This document shows positions 10,868 through 19,835 of a stretch of 52,952 nt of DNA, in pieces; position 1 is the stretch's first letter; each line of letters begins with the position of its first letter. The translations under genes were made by a program, and so were the position numbers. The stretch comes from Eubacterium ramulus (lineage in GTDB: Bacteria > Bacillota > Clostridia > Lachnospirales > Lachnospiraceae): assembly GCF_003122485.1 (NCBI RefSeq), contig NZ_JRFU01000054.1, forward strand, positions 1 to 52,952, read 5' to 3'. The notes beneath the pieces were generated by a model. It searched no databases. It worked only from the letters and a program-made list of their open reading frames with translations, and was not told the origin of the DNA.

Positions 10868-10918
10868 GGGGCGCTGTAACGCAGATAATATATCTGCGGA
10901 GCAGTGCTCCATTTTTTT
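10868..10918 (+). terminator. Terminator after the GH101 gene
   Basis: GGGGCGCTG (10868-10876) pairs with CAGTGCTCC (10902-10910) with two wobbles, stacked on CGCAGAT/ATCTGCG, and seven T follow at 10912-10918. It separates GH101 transcription from the next unit. Confidence 0.8.
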
Positions 10919-10921
10919 GTG

Positions 10922-10994
10922 TTCCGAATTGTGTAAAAAGAGACGGTAAGAAAGTTGAAAATACCAAGTTTTTGATGCATGAAAGCGATATAAT
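10922..10994 (+). promoter_or_regulatory. Shared upstream element plus -10 box of the LnbY/GH136-type operon (copy B)
   Basis: TTCCGAATTGTGTAAAAAG (10922-10940) matches copy A at 18 of 19 bases, and TATAAT (10989-10994) again begins 67 bases from the element start. AAGTTGAAAA and CAAG lie at the same relative positions as in copy A. It is 48 bases before the chaperone-like gene. It begins four bases after the T-run of the GH101 terminator. Confidence 0.65.
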
Positions 10995-11041
10995 GAGGCT
11001 AAAACACAGTGAGAAGGTAGCACAAAACAGGGGTATTTTAC

Positions 11042-11788
11042 ATGAAAAAAGGAAAGAAAAAGCAATGGCTGATCGTACTGGTTCTGACAGTAGCAGTGAT
11101 TGCTATGACCTGTGTCGGAGGTTGGAAACATGCACAGAAGACGGCATTTTCACTGACAATTAACGGGACTCAGATCAGTAAAGAAGAGTACATTCAATGC
11201 ATGAATCTGGTGCAGTACAACACGATGGTAACCCTTCGTTCGGAGAAGCATGATGTTTCAGAAGATGAACTTTGGACGACGACTTATAAAAATGGAAAAA
11301 CCGGATATGAATATCTGGCGCAGCAGACAGTTGAACAGTTGAAATATATGCATGCAGTATATGATATCGCAAAAGACAAAGGCTATATTAAAGATGCGAC
11401 CTATGAGGGGATGCTGAACCGTATGGAGCAGGAAAATCAGTCACGAAGTGAGAAAATCGAAAAAGGTGAGACTGTCTATGGATTGAAAGAATATTCCACA
11501 GAAATGTATCAGGATTATGAACTGAATTATCTTCAGGAAACATATATGAATGATAAATCAAATGAAGATATGAATTTTACTGAGGAGGAAATTCAGAAAC
11601 ATTATGATAATGATGACTGGTTTGTCGGAGAAGAAGCCAGAGAGGTGGATCTGTCAGAAGCGCGTGCAGCAGTCATTGATGAATTGCGTCGTGCAAAATA
11701 TGAGGAAATGACAGAAGAAAAAGCAAAGGTTGCTGAAGTGGACGGAGATATGGATGCTTTATCTCAGTTTACTTTGAAACAACTGTAA
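11042..11788 (+). CDS. Membrane-anchored SurA/LnbY-like chaperone subunit for the GH136 enzyme
   Basis: A 248-residue protein with a Lys-rich N-terminus and one hydrophobic segment (residues ~9-28, signal anchor), then a helical domain like the N-terminal part of SurA/PrsA foldases (INGTQISKEEYIQCMNLV, then VYDIAKDKGYIKDATYEGML, then FTEEEIQKHYDND) but no parvulin isomerase domain. Known for the family: bifidobacterial LnbX needs a dedicated chaperone LnbY, and in Eubacterium ramulus GH136 a helical subunit pairs with the beta-helix subunit. The gene lies 78 bases upstream of a beta-helix enzyme with GH136-like features and shares its promoter, which fits that role. The RBS is weak. The functional assignment is inference from fold and context. 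Confidence 0.6.
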   Translation: MKKGKKKQWLIVLVLTVAVIAMTCVGGWKHAQKTAFSLTINGTQISKEEYIQCMNLVQYNTMVTLRSEKHDVSEDELWTTTYKNGKTGYEYLAQQTVEQLKYMHAVYDIAKDKGYIKDATYEGMLNRMEQENQSRSEKIEKGETVYGLKEYSTEMYQDYELNYLQETYMNDKSNEDMNFTEEEIQKHYDNDDWFVGEEAREVDLSEARAAVIDELRRAKYEEMTEEKAKVAEVDGDMDALSQFTLKQL

Positions 11789-11866
11789 TCAATTGGACTA
11801 TGGGGAATTTGATATAAAAAAATTATATCCGGTGATTACAGTCATACAATTAGGAGGAGAAGAAAC

Positions 11867-14800
11867 ATGAGAAAAAAATGGGCGAGCAGATTACTTGCAA
11901 TGATGCTGACCGGTGTTACGGTAGTAAGCATGATGCCGGCAAACATCGCACATGCAGAAGAAGCTGACGGACAGCAGGGGACTACATATTATGTAAGTTC
12001 TCAGAATGGTGATGATGCCAATGATGGAACATCGGAGAAAAAAGCGTTTAAAACGCTGGATAAAATTAATGAGATTACGTTAGGACCGGGAGATAAAGTA
12101 CTTCTGGAGAAGGGATCTGTATTTACAGATCAGTACCTTCATGTACAGGGAAGCGGAAGTGCAGAAGCACCGATAGAGATTTCTACTTATGGTGAAGGCA
12201 ACAGACCACGAATTGACGCCAATGGCACCGGTGTATGGTATCAGGATTATGGAAATCATCTGGATAATACAGGACATAAATGGAAGGGAAATGTTTCTTC
12301 AACCATTTTGCTGAAAGATGTAGAATACATAGAGATCAGAGGTCTGGAGCTGACAAATGACAGAGAGACCAGTAAAGTAGACGATGGATTAAAATATAAC
12401 GACGCAAATGTTATGGATCGTACCGGTGTGGCTGGTGTAGCGAAGGATAAAGGTACGGTAGATCATATTGTTCTGGATGATCTGTATGTTCATGATGTAG
12501 ACGGCAATGTTATCAACAAACATATGGCAAATGGTGGTATTTATTTTATTGTAGAGAAACCAACAGATGAGAATGCTACCGGCGCTTCCAAATTCAATGA
12601 TCTGACAATTGAAAACTGTAGTGTTGTAACAACAAACCGCTGGGGTATCGCAGCAGCTTATACCTATGCATGGGCACAGCTTAACAGTGCACATTTGAAT
12701 GAAGCAGCATTGGAAAAATATGCTTCCAGTAATGTGACAATTCAGAACAATTACATTAAAGCTGCCGGTGGTGATGCAATCACAACCATGTATGTAGATC
12801 AGCCACTGGTTCAGTACAATGTGGCTGAGGATTGTTCCCGTCAGATGAATCCGACAGATTATCCAAGTGGCTGGCAGCGTGTAGCAGCCGGAATCTGGCC
12901 TTGGAAATGTAAAGATTCTGTGTTCCAGTATAATGAATGTTATAATAATCAGTATGCTTATCATGGTAATGGCGATGGTCAGGCATGGGATGCAGACTGG
13001 ACAGACGGAACACTCTATCAGTACAATTACAGTCACGGAAACTCCCGTGGAGCAATCATGTTCTGTGGAGCAGAGGCTGTGAATACAACATTCCGTTATA
13101 ATATCAGTGAGAACGAGTTGACAGGTCCGTTAGATTTACCAGGCAATCCGGATGCTCATATTTATAACAATACATTCTATATGAATGAGAATATTAAGAG
13201 TATTTTTGACCGTACCGGTGGAAATGCAGTGCTCGAGAATAATATTTTCTATTATGGTGGCTCAACGCCGTTAAATCAGAACTGGTATCCGGGCGGAACA
13301 CTTCAGTATGACAATAACCTGTACTATAACTTTGCAAATACACCAAGCGGAGATAAGAATGCCGTTGTTGTAAATGCAGGTACAAAAGTTCTGGAAGATG
13401 CAGGATCCGGTCCATCTTCAAATACATCAGGTATTGCTTATATCAAAGAGAATGCATCTGTATTTGACGGTTATAAACTGGCAGAAGATTCGCCGGCAAT
13501 TAATGCAGGTAAAGTGATCACAGACAACAACGGATATGATCTGGAGCATGATTTCTTCGGACATGCACTGACAGATATCCCGGAGATTGGAGCTGCAGAA
13601 AGTGATTATGTAACAGTAACTGCTACTTCTAATGTATATAATGTGGCAAATGATCAGATCAGTGGTCTGGCAAAACATACAACAGTCAAAGAATTACTGA
13701 AGAATCTTAATATAGACAGCAGTACGCAGGTTACAGTAAAATCCGGTGATAAAGTTTTAGCTGAAAATGATGTAGTAAACGGTGGATGCACAGTAACAAT
13801 TTCCTATGGCGAGAAATCCAAAACATATACGATTGTAGCAAGTTCTGACTGCGAATTAAAATCTACTGTATATATGATGACAGGAACAACAATCAAGATT
13901 CCGTCTACCGAGAAGAATCCGGCAACTGTCAGCGAAGTAAAACAGAATGTAAAAACAAGCAGTACCGCAACCGTAAGTGTAATTTCTGATGACAAAGTAC
14001 TGGCAAACACTGATACAATTGCGGATGGAATGACACTTCGCATTACGGCAGAAGATGGTACAACAAGCGATTACGTTATTGCCGTAAAGAATAATTATAA
14101 CTGGGTTGGTGATTATGTTAACGCACAGCAGGGTAATGTGTGGTTTGGACAGATCAAAAATAACAGTGCAGATACATGGAATAATATGACATCCTATGAT
14201 CCGGACTGGCCAAACTGGCAGGTAAATACTTATTATGGACCGGGCGTGGATGCCCCAAGTCATGCAGAGGCAGCAAAAAATAATACAAACTCTTATCATG
14301 GTCTGCTTTCTGCACCGCCAAAATCAGACATTTATACTGCAATGGCATACCGTGTACCAAAGAGCGGCGTGATTTCTTTTAATATCAGAAATGATGAACC
14401 GTATCTGCGTCAGAACGGAAACTCCGGTGGAAGCACAACACTGACTCTGATGCACAATGGCACCGAGTTACAGAGCGTAACACTTTCTGTCAGTGGTCAG
14501 AAAGGTGAGTGGAAATCTATTGATGCGCTGGAAGTAAAAGCAGGCGATTATATCCGCGTGGTTGCAAAATCAAATGGGAATCCATCAAAACCATCTGCTC
14601 ATATCACTCCGATTATCTCCTATGTAGATGAAGCGGTAGCAGATACAACAGCACCGGAAGCACCGAAATATGCAACCGCTGCTGATGTAACAGAGTCGAC
14701 AGCAGCCATCAGTTGGGAAGAAGCACTTGATAACGTAGCCGTTACAGGTTACAACGTATATGTAAGCGGTGAAAAAGTAAATGATGAACTGATCACAGAT

Positions 14801-15925
14801 ACTTCCTATACTTTAACAGGTCTGACAGATAATACAGAGTATACGGTAACAGTTACCGCTGTAGATGCAGCAGGAAATGAATCTGAGGCATCAGTGGCAG
14901 TTACCTTTACAACTGCAGAGGCAGACAGAGAAGCTCCGAGTGCACCGGCGAACGTTGCGGCAGCAGATATTACCAGAGCCGGCGCAGCAATCAGCTGGAA
15001 AGCATCTACCGACAACGTAGGTGTAACAGGATATGACGTATATGTAAACGGCAAGAAAGACAACGATGCACTGGTAAAAGACACGGCATATGAACTTAGC
15101 GATCTGAAGCAGGATACTTCTTATAAAGTAGAAGTTTACGCACTGGATGCAAAAGGCAATCGTTCTGAGGCAGGAAGTGTGACATTCAAGACATTAAAAG
15201 CATATGCAGACGGATTATCTGATACAAGAGATGCAGATGGCAACTGGTATTACTACAAAAATGACAAAGTTGATACTGGCGTTACAACTGTTGCAAAGAA
15301 CAAAAACGGCTGGTGGTATGTAAAGAACGGTAAAGTAGATTTTAGCTATACCGGAATTGCAAAAAATGAGAACGGCTGGTGGCGCATTGTCAATGGAAAA
15401 GTTGACTTTAACTGCAACAGTGTAGAGAAAAACGAAAACGGCTGGTGGTACATCCGCGGAGGAAAAGTAAACTTTGGTTACACAGGAATCGCCAAGAATG
15501 CAAACGGCTGGTGGAGAATCGTTGATGGAAAAGTAGATTTCAATTGCAACAGTGTAGAGAAAAACGAAAACGGCTGGTGGTACATCCGCGGAGGAAAAGT
15601 AGACTTCTCTTATACAGGAATCGCCAAGAATGCAAACGGCTGGTGGAGAATCGTCAACGGAAAAGTAGATTTCAATTGCAACAGCGTAGAGAAAAACGAA
15701 AACGGCTGGTGGTATATCCGTAATGGAAAAGTAGATTTCTCCTACACAGGAGTAGCAAAGAATGCCAACGGCTGGTGGAGAATCGAAAACGGAAAAGTAA
15801 ACTTTAATTACAATGGACTTGCCCAGAATGAAAATGGCTGGTGGTACATTAAGAATGGTAAAGTGGACTTCTCCAATCGCGATGACATCAGAATCAATGG
15901 AAAAATTTATAAAGTGTTCAATTAG
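11867..15925 (+). CDS. Surface beta-helix glycosidase, probable GH136 lacto-N-biosidase
   Basis: A 1352-residue secreted protein. Order: signal peptide 1-31 (ending AHAEEA); right-handed beta-helix ~40-575 beginning [27 protein letters not shown]; two small beta domains ~578-745; jelly-roll carbohydrate-binding-like module ~745-925; FN3 at ~930-1015 and ~1025-1110; one DGNWYYY unit and nine NGWW repeats, 1122-1340. Within the helix [10 protein letters not shown] places D370 and D377 seven apart, the spacing I recall for the catalytic Asp pair of LnbX/Lnb136. A LnbY-like subunit gene lies directly upstream. It should release lacto-N-biose from type-1 glycans. A different beta-helix lyase or hydrolase remains possible. 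AGGAGG precedes the ATG. Confidence 0.68.
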   Translation: MRKKWASRLLAMMLTGVTVVSMMPANIAHAEEADGQQGTTYYVSSQNGDDANDGTSEKKAFKTLDKINEITLGPGDKVLLEKGSVFTDQYLHVQGSGSAEAPIEISTYGEGNRPRIDANGTGVWYQDYGNHLDNTGHKWKGNVSSTILLKDVEYIEIRGLELTNDRETSKVDDGLKYNDANVMDRTGVAGVAKDKGTVDHIVLDDLYVHDVDGNVINKHMANGGIYFIVEKPTDENATGASKFNDLTIENCSVVTTNRWGIAAAYTYAWAQLNSAHLNEAALEKYASSNVTIQNNYIKAAGGDAITTMYVDQPLVQYNVAEDCSRQMNPTDYPSGWQRVAAGIWPWKCKDSVFQYNECYNNQYAYHGNGDGQAWDADWTDGTLYQYNYSHGNSRGAIMFCGAEAVNTTFRYNISENELTGPLDLPGNPDAHIYNNTFYMNENIKSIFDRTGGNAVLENNIFYYGGSTPLNQNWYPGGTLQYDNNLYYNFANTPSGDKNAVVVNAGTKVLEDAGSGPSSNTSGIAYIKENASVFDGYKLAEDSPAINAGKVITDNNGYDLEHDFFGHALTDIPEIGAAESDYVTVTATSNVYNVANDQISGLAKHTTVKELLKNLNIDSSTQVTVKSGDKVLAENDVVNGGCTVTISYGEKSKTYTIVASSDCELKSTVYMMTGTTIKIPSTEKNPATVSEVKQNVKTSSTATVSVISDDKVLANTDTIADGMTLRITAEDGTTSDYVIAVKNNYNWVGDYVNAQQGNVWFGQIKNNSADTWNNMTSYDPDWPNWQVNTYYGPGVDAPSHAEAAKNNTNSYHGLLSAPPKSDIYTAMAYRVPKSGVISFNIRNDEPYLRQNGNSGGSTTLTLMHNGTELQSVTLSVSGQKGEWKSIDALEVKAGDYIRVVAKSNGNPSKPSAHITPIISYVDEAVADTTAPEAPKYATAADVTESTAAISWEEALDNVAVTGYNVYVSGEKVNDELITDTSYTLTGLTDNTEYTVTVTAVDAAGNESEASVAVTFTTAEADREAPSAPANVAAADITRAGAAISWKASTDNVGVTGYDVYVNGKKDNDALVKDTAYELSDLKQDTSYKVEVYALDAKGNRSEAGSVTFKTLKAYADGLSDTRDADGNWYYYKNDKVDTGVTTVAKNKNGWWYVKNGKVDFSYTGIAKNENGWWRIVNGKVDFNCNSVEKNENGWWYIRGGKVNFGYTGIAKNANGWWRIVDGKVDFNCNSVEKNENGWWYIRGGKVDFSYTGIAKNANGWWRIVNGKVDFNCNSVEKNENGWWYIRNGKVDFSYTGVAKNANGWWRIENGKVNFNYNGLAQNENGWWYIKNGKVDFSNRDDIRINGKIYKVFN
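15232..15905 (+). repeat. 66-bp (22-residue) Trp-rich repeats, GH136-type copy
   Basis: One DGNWYYY unit and nine NGWW units, the same number as in the GH101 gene, alternating RIV(N/D)[14 protein letters not shown] and YIR(G/N)GKV(D/N)F types. Several units are almost identical in protein sequence to those at 10138-10823, so they presumably bind the same wall ligand and could recombine. Confidence 0.85.
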
Positions 15926-15964
15926 TAAATAACCGATATAGAATTACCCCATAGTGTACTGATT

Positions 15965-16002
15965 GAAAAAAGAAGCGGCTTTCGAAAGAGAGCCGCTTCT
16001 GT
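15965..16002 (-). terminator. Terminator between the GH136-type gene and the AraC gene
   Basis: AGAAGCGGCT (15971-15980) pairs with AGCCGCTTCT (15991-16000). Read on the minus strand the hairpin is followed by TTTTTT, so it is a proper terminator for the convergent AraC gene. Read on the plus strand the tail is only TGTTGT, a weaker stop for the GH136-type gene. Confidence 0.7.
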
Positions 16003-16013
16003 TGTGCTTGAAT

Positions 16014-16100
16014 CAAGTCGAACGCACGTGAGACTTGGTGCGTGATTCTGGTCAGCGTAAGCTGACATATTCTTCTCAGAATCACCGCACTTTACAAAAT
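16014..16100 (+). repeat. Dispersed structured intergenic element, copy 1
   Basis: GTGCG-TGATTCTG (16038-16050) pairs with CAGAATCA-C-CGCAC (16077-16090), enclosing the hairpin GTCAGC-gtaa-GCTGAC (16051-16066). A second copy in the same orientation is at 28845-28935, with the same blocks (GGTGCGTGAT, ATATTCTT, AGAAT-ACCG) and compensatory change in the inner hairpin. It lies between convergent genes. I do not recognise a named family. Confidence 0.55.
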
Positions 16101-16153
16101 ATTGCAGATCATAGGTATCGTTGATAAAGATATCTGATTATTCTGCATGTGTG

Positions 16154-17035
16154 TTAGTTGTAATAGTTTTTAATATAGGATTTCCGGTAGCTGGAAGGAG
16201 ATTCCCCGATCACTGTCATAAACAGTTTGGAATAATGCTGGGAATCTTTCAAACCAACCATCTGAGCAATCTCCGTCAGTGATTTATCTGTATCCTGCAT
16301 CAGATCAATGGATTTGTTGATGCGGTAAATATTGATATAGTTGGACAGTGTGATCGTCATATATTTTTTGAACAGGCTGCTCAGATAACGGACGGAAATC
16401 TGAAGTTCCTTTGCGATGTCCTCCTGAAGAATCTTGTGCATATAGTTTTTGTGGATGTAATCCAGAGTGTATGCCACATAGCTGTTTTGCAGGTTCGGAT
16501 CAGTAAAATCGTGATTCGGCCGCTTTTTGTCCAGAATATGAAGCATGATGTTCATAATGGCGATGTTGATATTCGCAGCAGTAAATAAACTGTCTGTCGA
16601 GGAGTGCAGCGAAATAATTTTGTTTACACAGTCATCCAGTACCTGATCAGATTCCTGTCTATAGTAAGTCTGACAGTGAAAACGGATCGCATGCATCATA
16701 CCGATGGGATAAATGCCATCATCACTCAAGATGATTTTTGTGAAGGTATCCGGGCGGAAATGAATCTGTTGATATTCACAGTCCCCACTGTAATCAACAC
16801 GGAAAGAGTGAATAACGTTTGGCAGGATCATGATAAAGTCTCCAGCCTTGCAGTGAATAGATTCAGAAGCAATATCCATATGGCAGCTTCCGGAAACTAT
16901 TCGGTAAATTTCAATGGTCGTGTGAATGTGAAAACCAAACTGGTATCCGGCTTTCTTCTTTTGAACGAGCGCGCCTGTCAGTACATCATTTGATAGGGAC
17001 AGGGCGAGCTGTTCCCTCATATTTTGATTTGCCAT
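16154..17035 (-). CDS. AraC-family transcriptional regulator
   Basis: A 293-residue DNA-binding regulator. The N-terminal cupin sensor (~20-110) includes FGFHIHTTIEIYRIVSGSCHMDIASESIHCKAGDFIMILPNVIHSF. The C-terminal double HTH (~190-290) includes EDIAKELQISVRYLSSLFKKY and LTEIAQMVGLKDSQHYSKLFMTVIGESPSSYRKS. The cupin suggests a sugar or small-carbohydrate ligand. It is divergent from the MFS gene and convergent with the glycan module, so either could be its target; the shared element at 4239/10922 is a natural candidate operator (inference). A -10 TATAAT lies at 17098-17093 on the minus strand. Confidence 0.85.
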   Translation of the reverse strand: MANQNMREQLALSLSNDVLTGALVQKKKAGYQFGFHIHTTIEIYRIVSGSCHMDIASESIHCKAGDFIMILPNVIHSFRVDYSGDCEYQQIHFRPDTFTKIILSDDGIYPIGMMHAIRFHCQTYYRQESDQVLDDCVNKIISLHSSTDSLFTAANINIAIMNIMLHILDKKRPNHDFTDPNLQNSYVAYTLDYIHKNYMHKILQEDIAKELQISVRYLSSLFKKYMTITLSNYINIYRINKSIDLMQDTDKSLTEIAQMVGLKDSQHYSKLFMTVIGESPSSYRKSYIKNYYN

Positions 17036-17364
17036 AATGTTGCTCCTTATATCATTGTGTCATTACGATTTGGTGTGCTCTTATTATAGCAGAATTTGGG
17101 AAAAAGAGATACTGTTTGTTGATAAAACACTTAGATCATATGTGAAAGAGGACGTATTGAAAAGAGAAATACAGGTGTAAAACATGAGGAGTCAGATAGC
17201 AATATGCAAATTTACACACAATTACCAGAAAAAGGATATAAATTTAGAAGAAAAAATCTTGCAAGATATAAGATTTTCGATTATAATAGAAAAGTTGCAA
17301 GGGGGGAATGAAGTTTCTCTGTTTTTTAAGGAATATAAGTAATATATTTAGGAGGAAATTAAGT
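17036..17364. promoter_or_regulatory. Divergent AraC/MFS intergenic region
   Basis: About 330 bases without a gene. It holds the AraC -10 box (17093-17098, minus), the MFS promoter (17259-17287, plus) and the MFS RBS AGGAGG near 17350. Between the promoters the sequence is AT-rich, with no strong palindrome that I could identify. Confidence 0.5.
17259..17287 (+). promoter_or_regulatory. Promoter of the OFA-type MFS gene
   Basis: TTGCAA (17259-17264), a spacer of exactly 17 bases and TATAAT (17282-17287). The leader to the ATG at 17365 is about 70 bases. Confidence 0.65.
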
Positions 17365-18588
17365 ATGAAAAACTTGAATCGCTGGGTATATGCGATCATC
17401 GGTGTTATCACTCTGCTTCTCGCAGGTCTGGTATATGCTTGGTCCGTTATGTCCAAATCTATCGGTGCTTCCCGTCCGGACTGGACAGCAGCACAGTTAT
17501 CTATGACATTTACCATGGTTATGGCATTTTTCTGTATCGGATGTCTGATTGCCGGTATGATGGCAAAAAAAGTCAGTCCGAAGATCTACATCATTCTTTC
17601 AGGAATTTTATTTCTGGCAGGATTTATGATCGCTTCCACCACAGGCACTTCACCGGCTACCTTGTATCTTGGATTCGGTGTTTTGTGTGGTCTTGGCGCA
17701 GGATTTGCTTATAACGCAGTTATGAGTACCATGTCTTTATGGTTCCCGGACAAACAGGGTCTGATCTCAGGTATTCTTCTGATGGGATTTGGTCTGAGCA
17801 GCTTTATCATTGGTAAAGTGTTTGCAGCTGTTACACCGTCTGATGGAACAGACAAGTGGCAGGAAACTTTCCGTATTCTCGGTATTATCATCGTAGTTGT
17901 AATGGTGATCTGCAGCTTCTTCTTTGTAAAACCGGAAGCTGGTTACAATCCGGGTGCTGCATCTGCTCAGAAAAAAGCAGTACGTGAGCCGGCTTGTGAA
18001 GTAAACACAGGAAAAATGGCTACGATGCCGACATTCTGGTTTTACTATATCTGGGCTATTCTGGTGAGTGCTGCAGGTCTTGCACTGGTTTCTCAGGCAA
18101 GTGGTATCGCAAGCCAGGTTGGAACTACTGTATCTGATGGAAACATTGCTACTGTTGTAGGCCTGATCTCTATTTTCAACGGTATCGGACGTGTAATCTT
18201 TGGTGGATTATTTGATAAAAAAGGTCACAGATTTACAATGATCCTTGATATGATCATTTTTATCGTTGCTGCTCTGATTCTTGTACTTGCTCTGATGAGC
18301 GGAAACTTTGCATTCATCGTGATCGGTTTCGTTGTAGGAGGACTTGCTTATGGTGGAGTTACACCGACAAACTCTGCTATCATCAGTGATTTCTTCGGAC
18401 GTGAGAACTATTCTATGAACTTCTCACTGATAAATACAAACCTGCTGATTGCATCTTTTGCTTCTACTATTGCAGGTAAACTGTATGACGCAAGCGGATC
18501 TTTCATGACAACTATTTTCATGATGATCATCGTAACGGTTCTTGGTTTTGTTGTATCTTTCGGAGTACGCAGACCGAAAGCAAAATAA
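17365..18588 (+). CDS. OFA-family MFS transporter (oxalate/formate-antiporter type)
   Basis: A 407-residue, 12-segment major-facilitator protein. The N-terminus MKNLNRWVYAIIGVITLLLAGLVYAWSVMSKSIGAS with WTAAQLSMTFTMVMAFFCIG is characteristic of the OFA branch, which exchanges small carboxylates. FNGIGRVIFGGLFDKKGHR is the internal loop signature between segments 8 and 9. The substrate is not predictable; OxlT-like oxalate/formate exchange is only one option. The start at 17365 is chosen over an upstream in-frame codon because AGGAGG sits 9 bases before it. A strong terminator follows, so it is monocistronic. Confidence 0.82.
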   Translation: MKNLNRWVYAIIGVITLLLAGLVYAWSVMSKSIGASRPDWTAAQLSMTFTMVMAFFCIGCLIAGMMAKKVSPKIYIILSGILFLAGFMIASTTGTSPATLYLGFGVLCGLGAGFAYNAVMSTMSLWFPDKQGLISGILLMGFGLSSFIIGKVFAAVTPSDGTDKWQETFRILGIIIVVVMVICSFFFVKPEAGYNPGAASAQKKAVREPACEVNTGKMATMPTFWFYYIWAILVSAAGLALVSQASGIASQVGTTVSDGNIATVVGLISIFNGIGRVIFGGLFDKKGHRFTMILDMIIFIVAALILVLALMSGNFAFIVIGFVVGGLAYGGVTPTNSAIISDFFGRENYSMNFSLINTNLLIASFASTIAGKLYDASGSFMTTIFMMIIVTVLGFVVSFGVRRPKAK

Positions 18589-18617
18589 ATAATAGAATAT
18601 CAGATCATAAAAAATTA

Positions 18618-18663
18618 AGAAAGTGGAATAGTCCTTTTGTGGGACTGCCACTTTCTTTTTTTT
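18618..18663 (+). terminator. Terminator after the MFS gene
   Basis: AGAAAGTGG-(AA)-TAGTCC pairs with GGGACTG-CCACTTTCT around TTTTGT, and a run of eight or more T follows. It has a long, well-formed stem. Confidence 0.85.
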
Positions 18664-18833
18664 ATAAAATGAGTTACAATGGGCGAAGTCAGAAAAGAAT
18701 CATCGGTAAAGGGTGATAAAAATGGATGAATGTAAGGAATGTTACAGAAAATAACAGATGTGACAGGGAAAACATTGAAATCCACAATAAGATAGATAAC
18801 AGAAGCAGATAGTACAGAAGGAATGTGAAAGAT

Positions 18834-19778
18834 ATGAAGATAGTTTTTTTAGATGATAATTCAATTGGAACGGACATTGATCTCAGTGGATTTGAGTCTC
18901 TGGGTGAAGTGGTTCGTTACGGAAGCAATAAGCCGGAGGAGGTTCCGGAGCGTGTGAAGGATGCGGATGTGGTCATCATCAACAAGATGGAGATCAACGA
19001 GCGGACCATCGGAACGGCAGAAAAGCTGAAACTTGTGTGCGTGACTGCTACAGGTACCAATAATTTGGACAAGGAGTTCCTGGCAAAAAGGAATATTGCG
19101 TGGAGAAATGTGGCAGGCTATTCTACAGAGTGTGTGGCGCAGCATACGTTTGCGTTACTGTTCTATTTGTTGGAGAAAATGCCCTATTATGACAATTATG
19201 TTAAATCAGAGAAGTATGTAAATGATGCTATGTTTACACATTTTGCAAATCATTTTCATGAACTTTGCGGTATGACATGGGGCATCATTGGTCTGGGAGC
19301 CATCGGCAGACGGGTGGCAGATCTGGCAAAGGCTTTTGGCTGCCATGTGATCTATTATTCCACTTCCGGAAACCATACGGAGGATGGCTACGAGCGCGTA
19401 GATTTTGATACCTTGCTTAGGACATCTGATATTGTGTCCGTGCATGCACCGCTGACGGAGCAGACGGAACAGCTGATGAATGCAGCTGCATTTTCAAAAA
19501 TGAAAAACAGTGCGATTTTTATCAACGTGGGACGCGGACCGATCGTGGTGGAAGCAGATTTGGCAGATGCGTTGGAGCAAGGCGAGATTGCGGCGGCAGG
19601 TCTGGATGTGCTGAGCGCGGAGCCGATGCGTGAGGACAATCCACTGCGTTGCATCAAGGATAGCGAGAAACTTGTGATCACGCCGCATATCGCATGGGCG
19701 GCGGTGGAGACGCGCAAGCGTCTGATGGACATTATTTTACAGCAGGTGAAGGAGCTTTTTGAAGTTAAGCAAAAATAA
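18834..19778 (+). CDS. D-2-hydroxyacid dehydrogenase (NAD-dependent)
   Basis: A 314-residue cytosolic dehydrogenase reducing a 2-oxo acid to the D-2-hydroxy acid or the reverse. The Rossmann motif is WGIIGLGAIGRRVADLAKAFG (GxGxxG) near residue 145. The catalytic Arg lies in NVGRGPIV, the Glu in LDVLSAEPM and the His in ITPHIAWA. The overall pattern resembles glycerate/hydroxypyruvate reductase-like members, but substrate is uncertain. The ATG at 18834 is preferred over a GTG at 18825 because AGAAGGA is then about 11 bases upstream. It is followed after 57 bases by the flippase-like gene. Confidence 0.82.
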   Translation: MKIVFLDDNSIGTDIDLSGFESLGEVVRYGSNKPEEVPERVKDADVVIINKMEINERTIGTAEKLKLVCVTATGTNNLDKEFLAKRNIAWRNVAGYSTECVAQHTFALLFYLLEKMPYYDNYVKSEKYVNDAMFTHFANHFHELCGMTWGIIGLGAIGRRVADLAKAFGCHVIYYSTSGNHTEDGYERVDFDTLLRTSDIVSVHAPLTEQTEQLMNAAAFSKMKNSAIFINVGRGPIVVEADLADALEQGEIAAAGLDVLSAEPMREDNPLRCIKDSEKLVITPHIAWAAVETRKRLMDIILQQVKELFEVKQK

Positions 19779-19835
19779 TGAGAAAATGCGATGGATGAAA
19801 ATACATAGGTTACGATGGAAGGAGAACGTATCTTT

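Noticed and set aside
10101-10967. Long minus-strand open frame opposite the NGWW repeats (288 codons)
   Set aside because: It is periodic only because the plus-strand repeats are; it has no RBS, and the plus strand encodes a full signal peptide-to-repeat protein.
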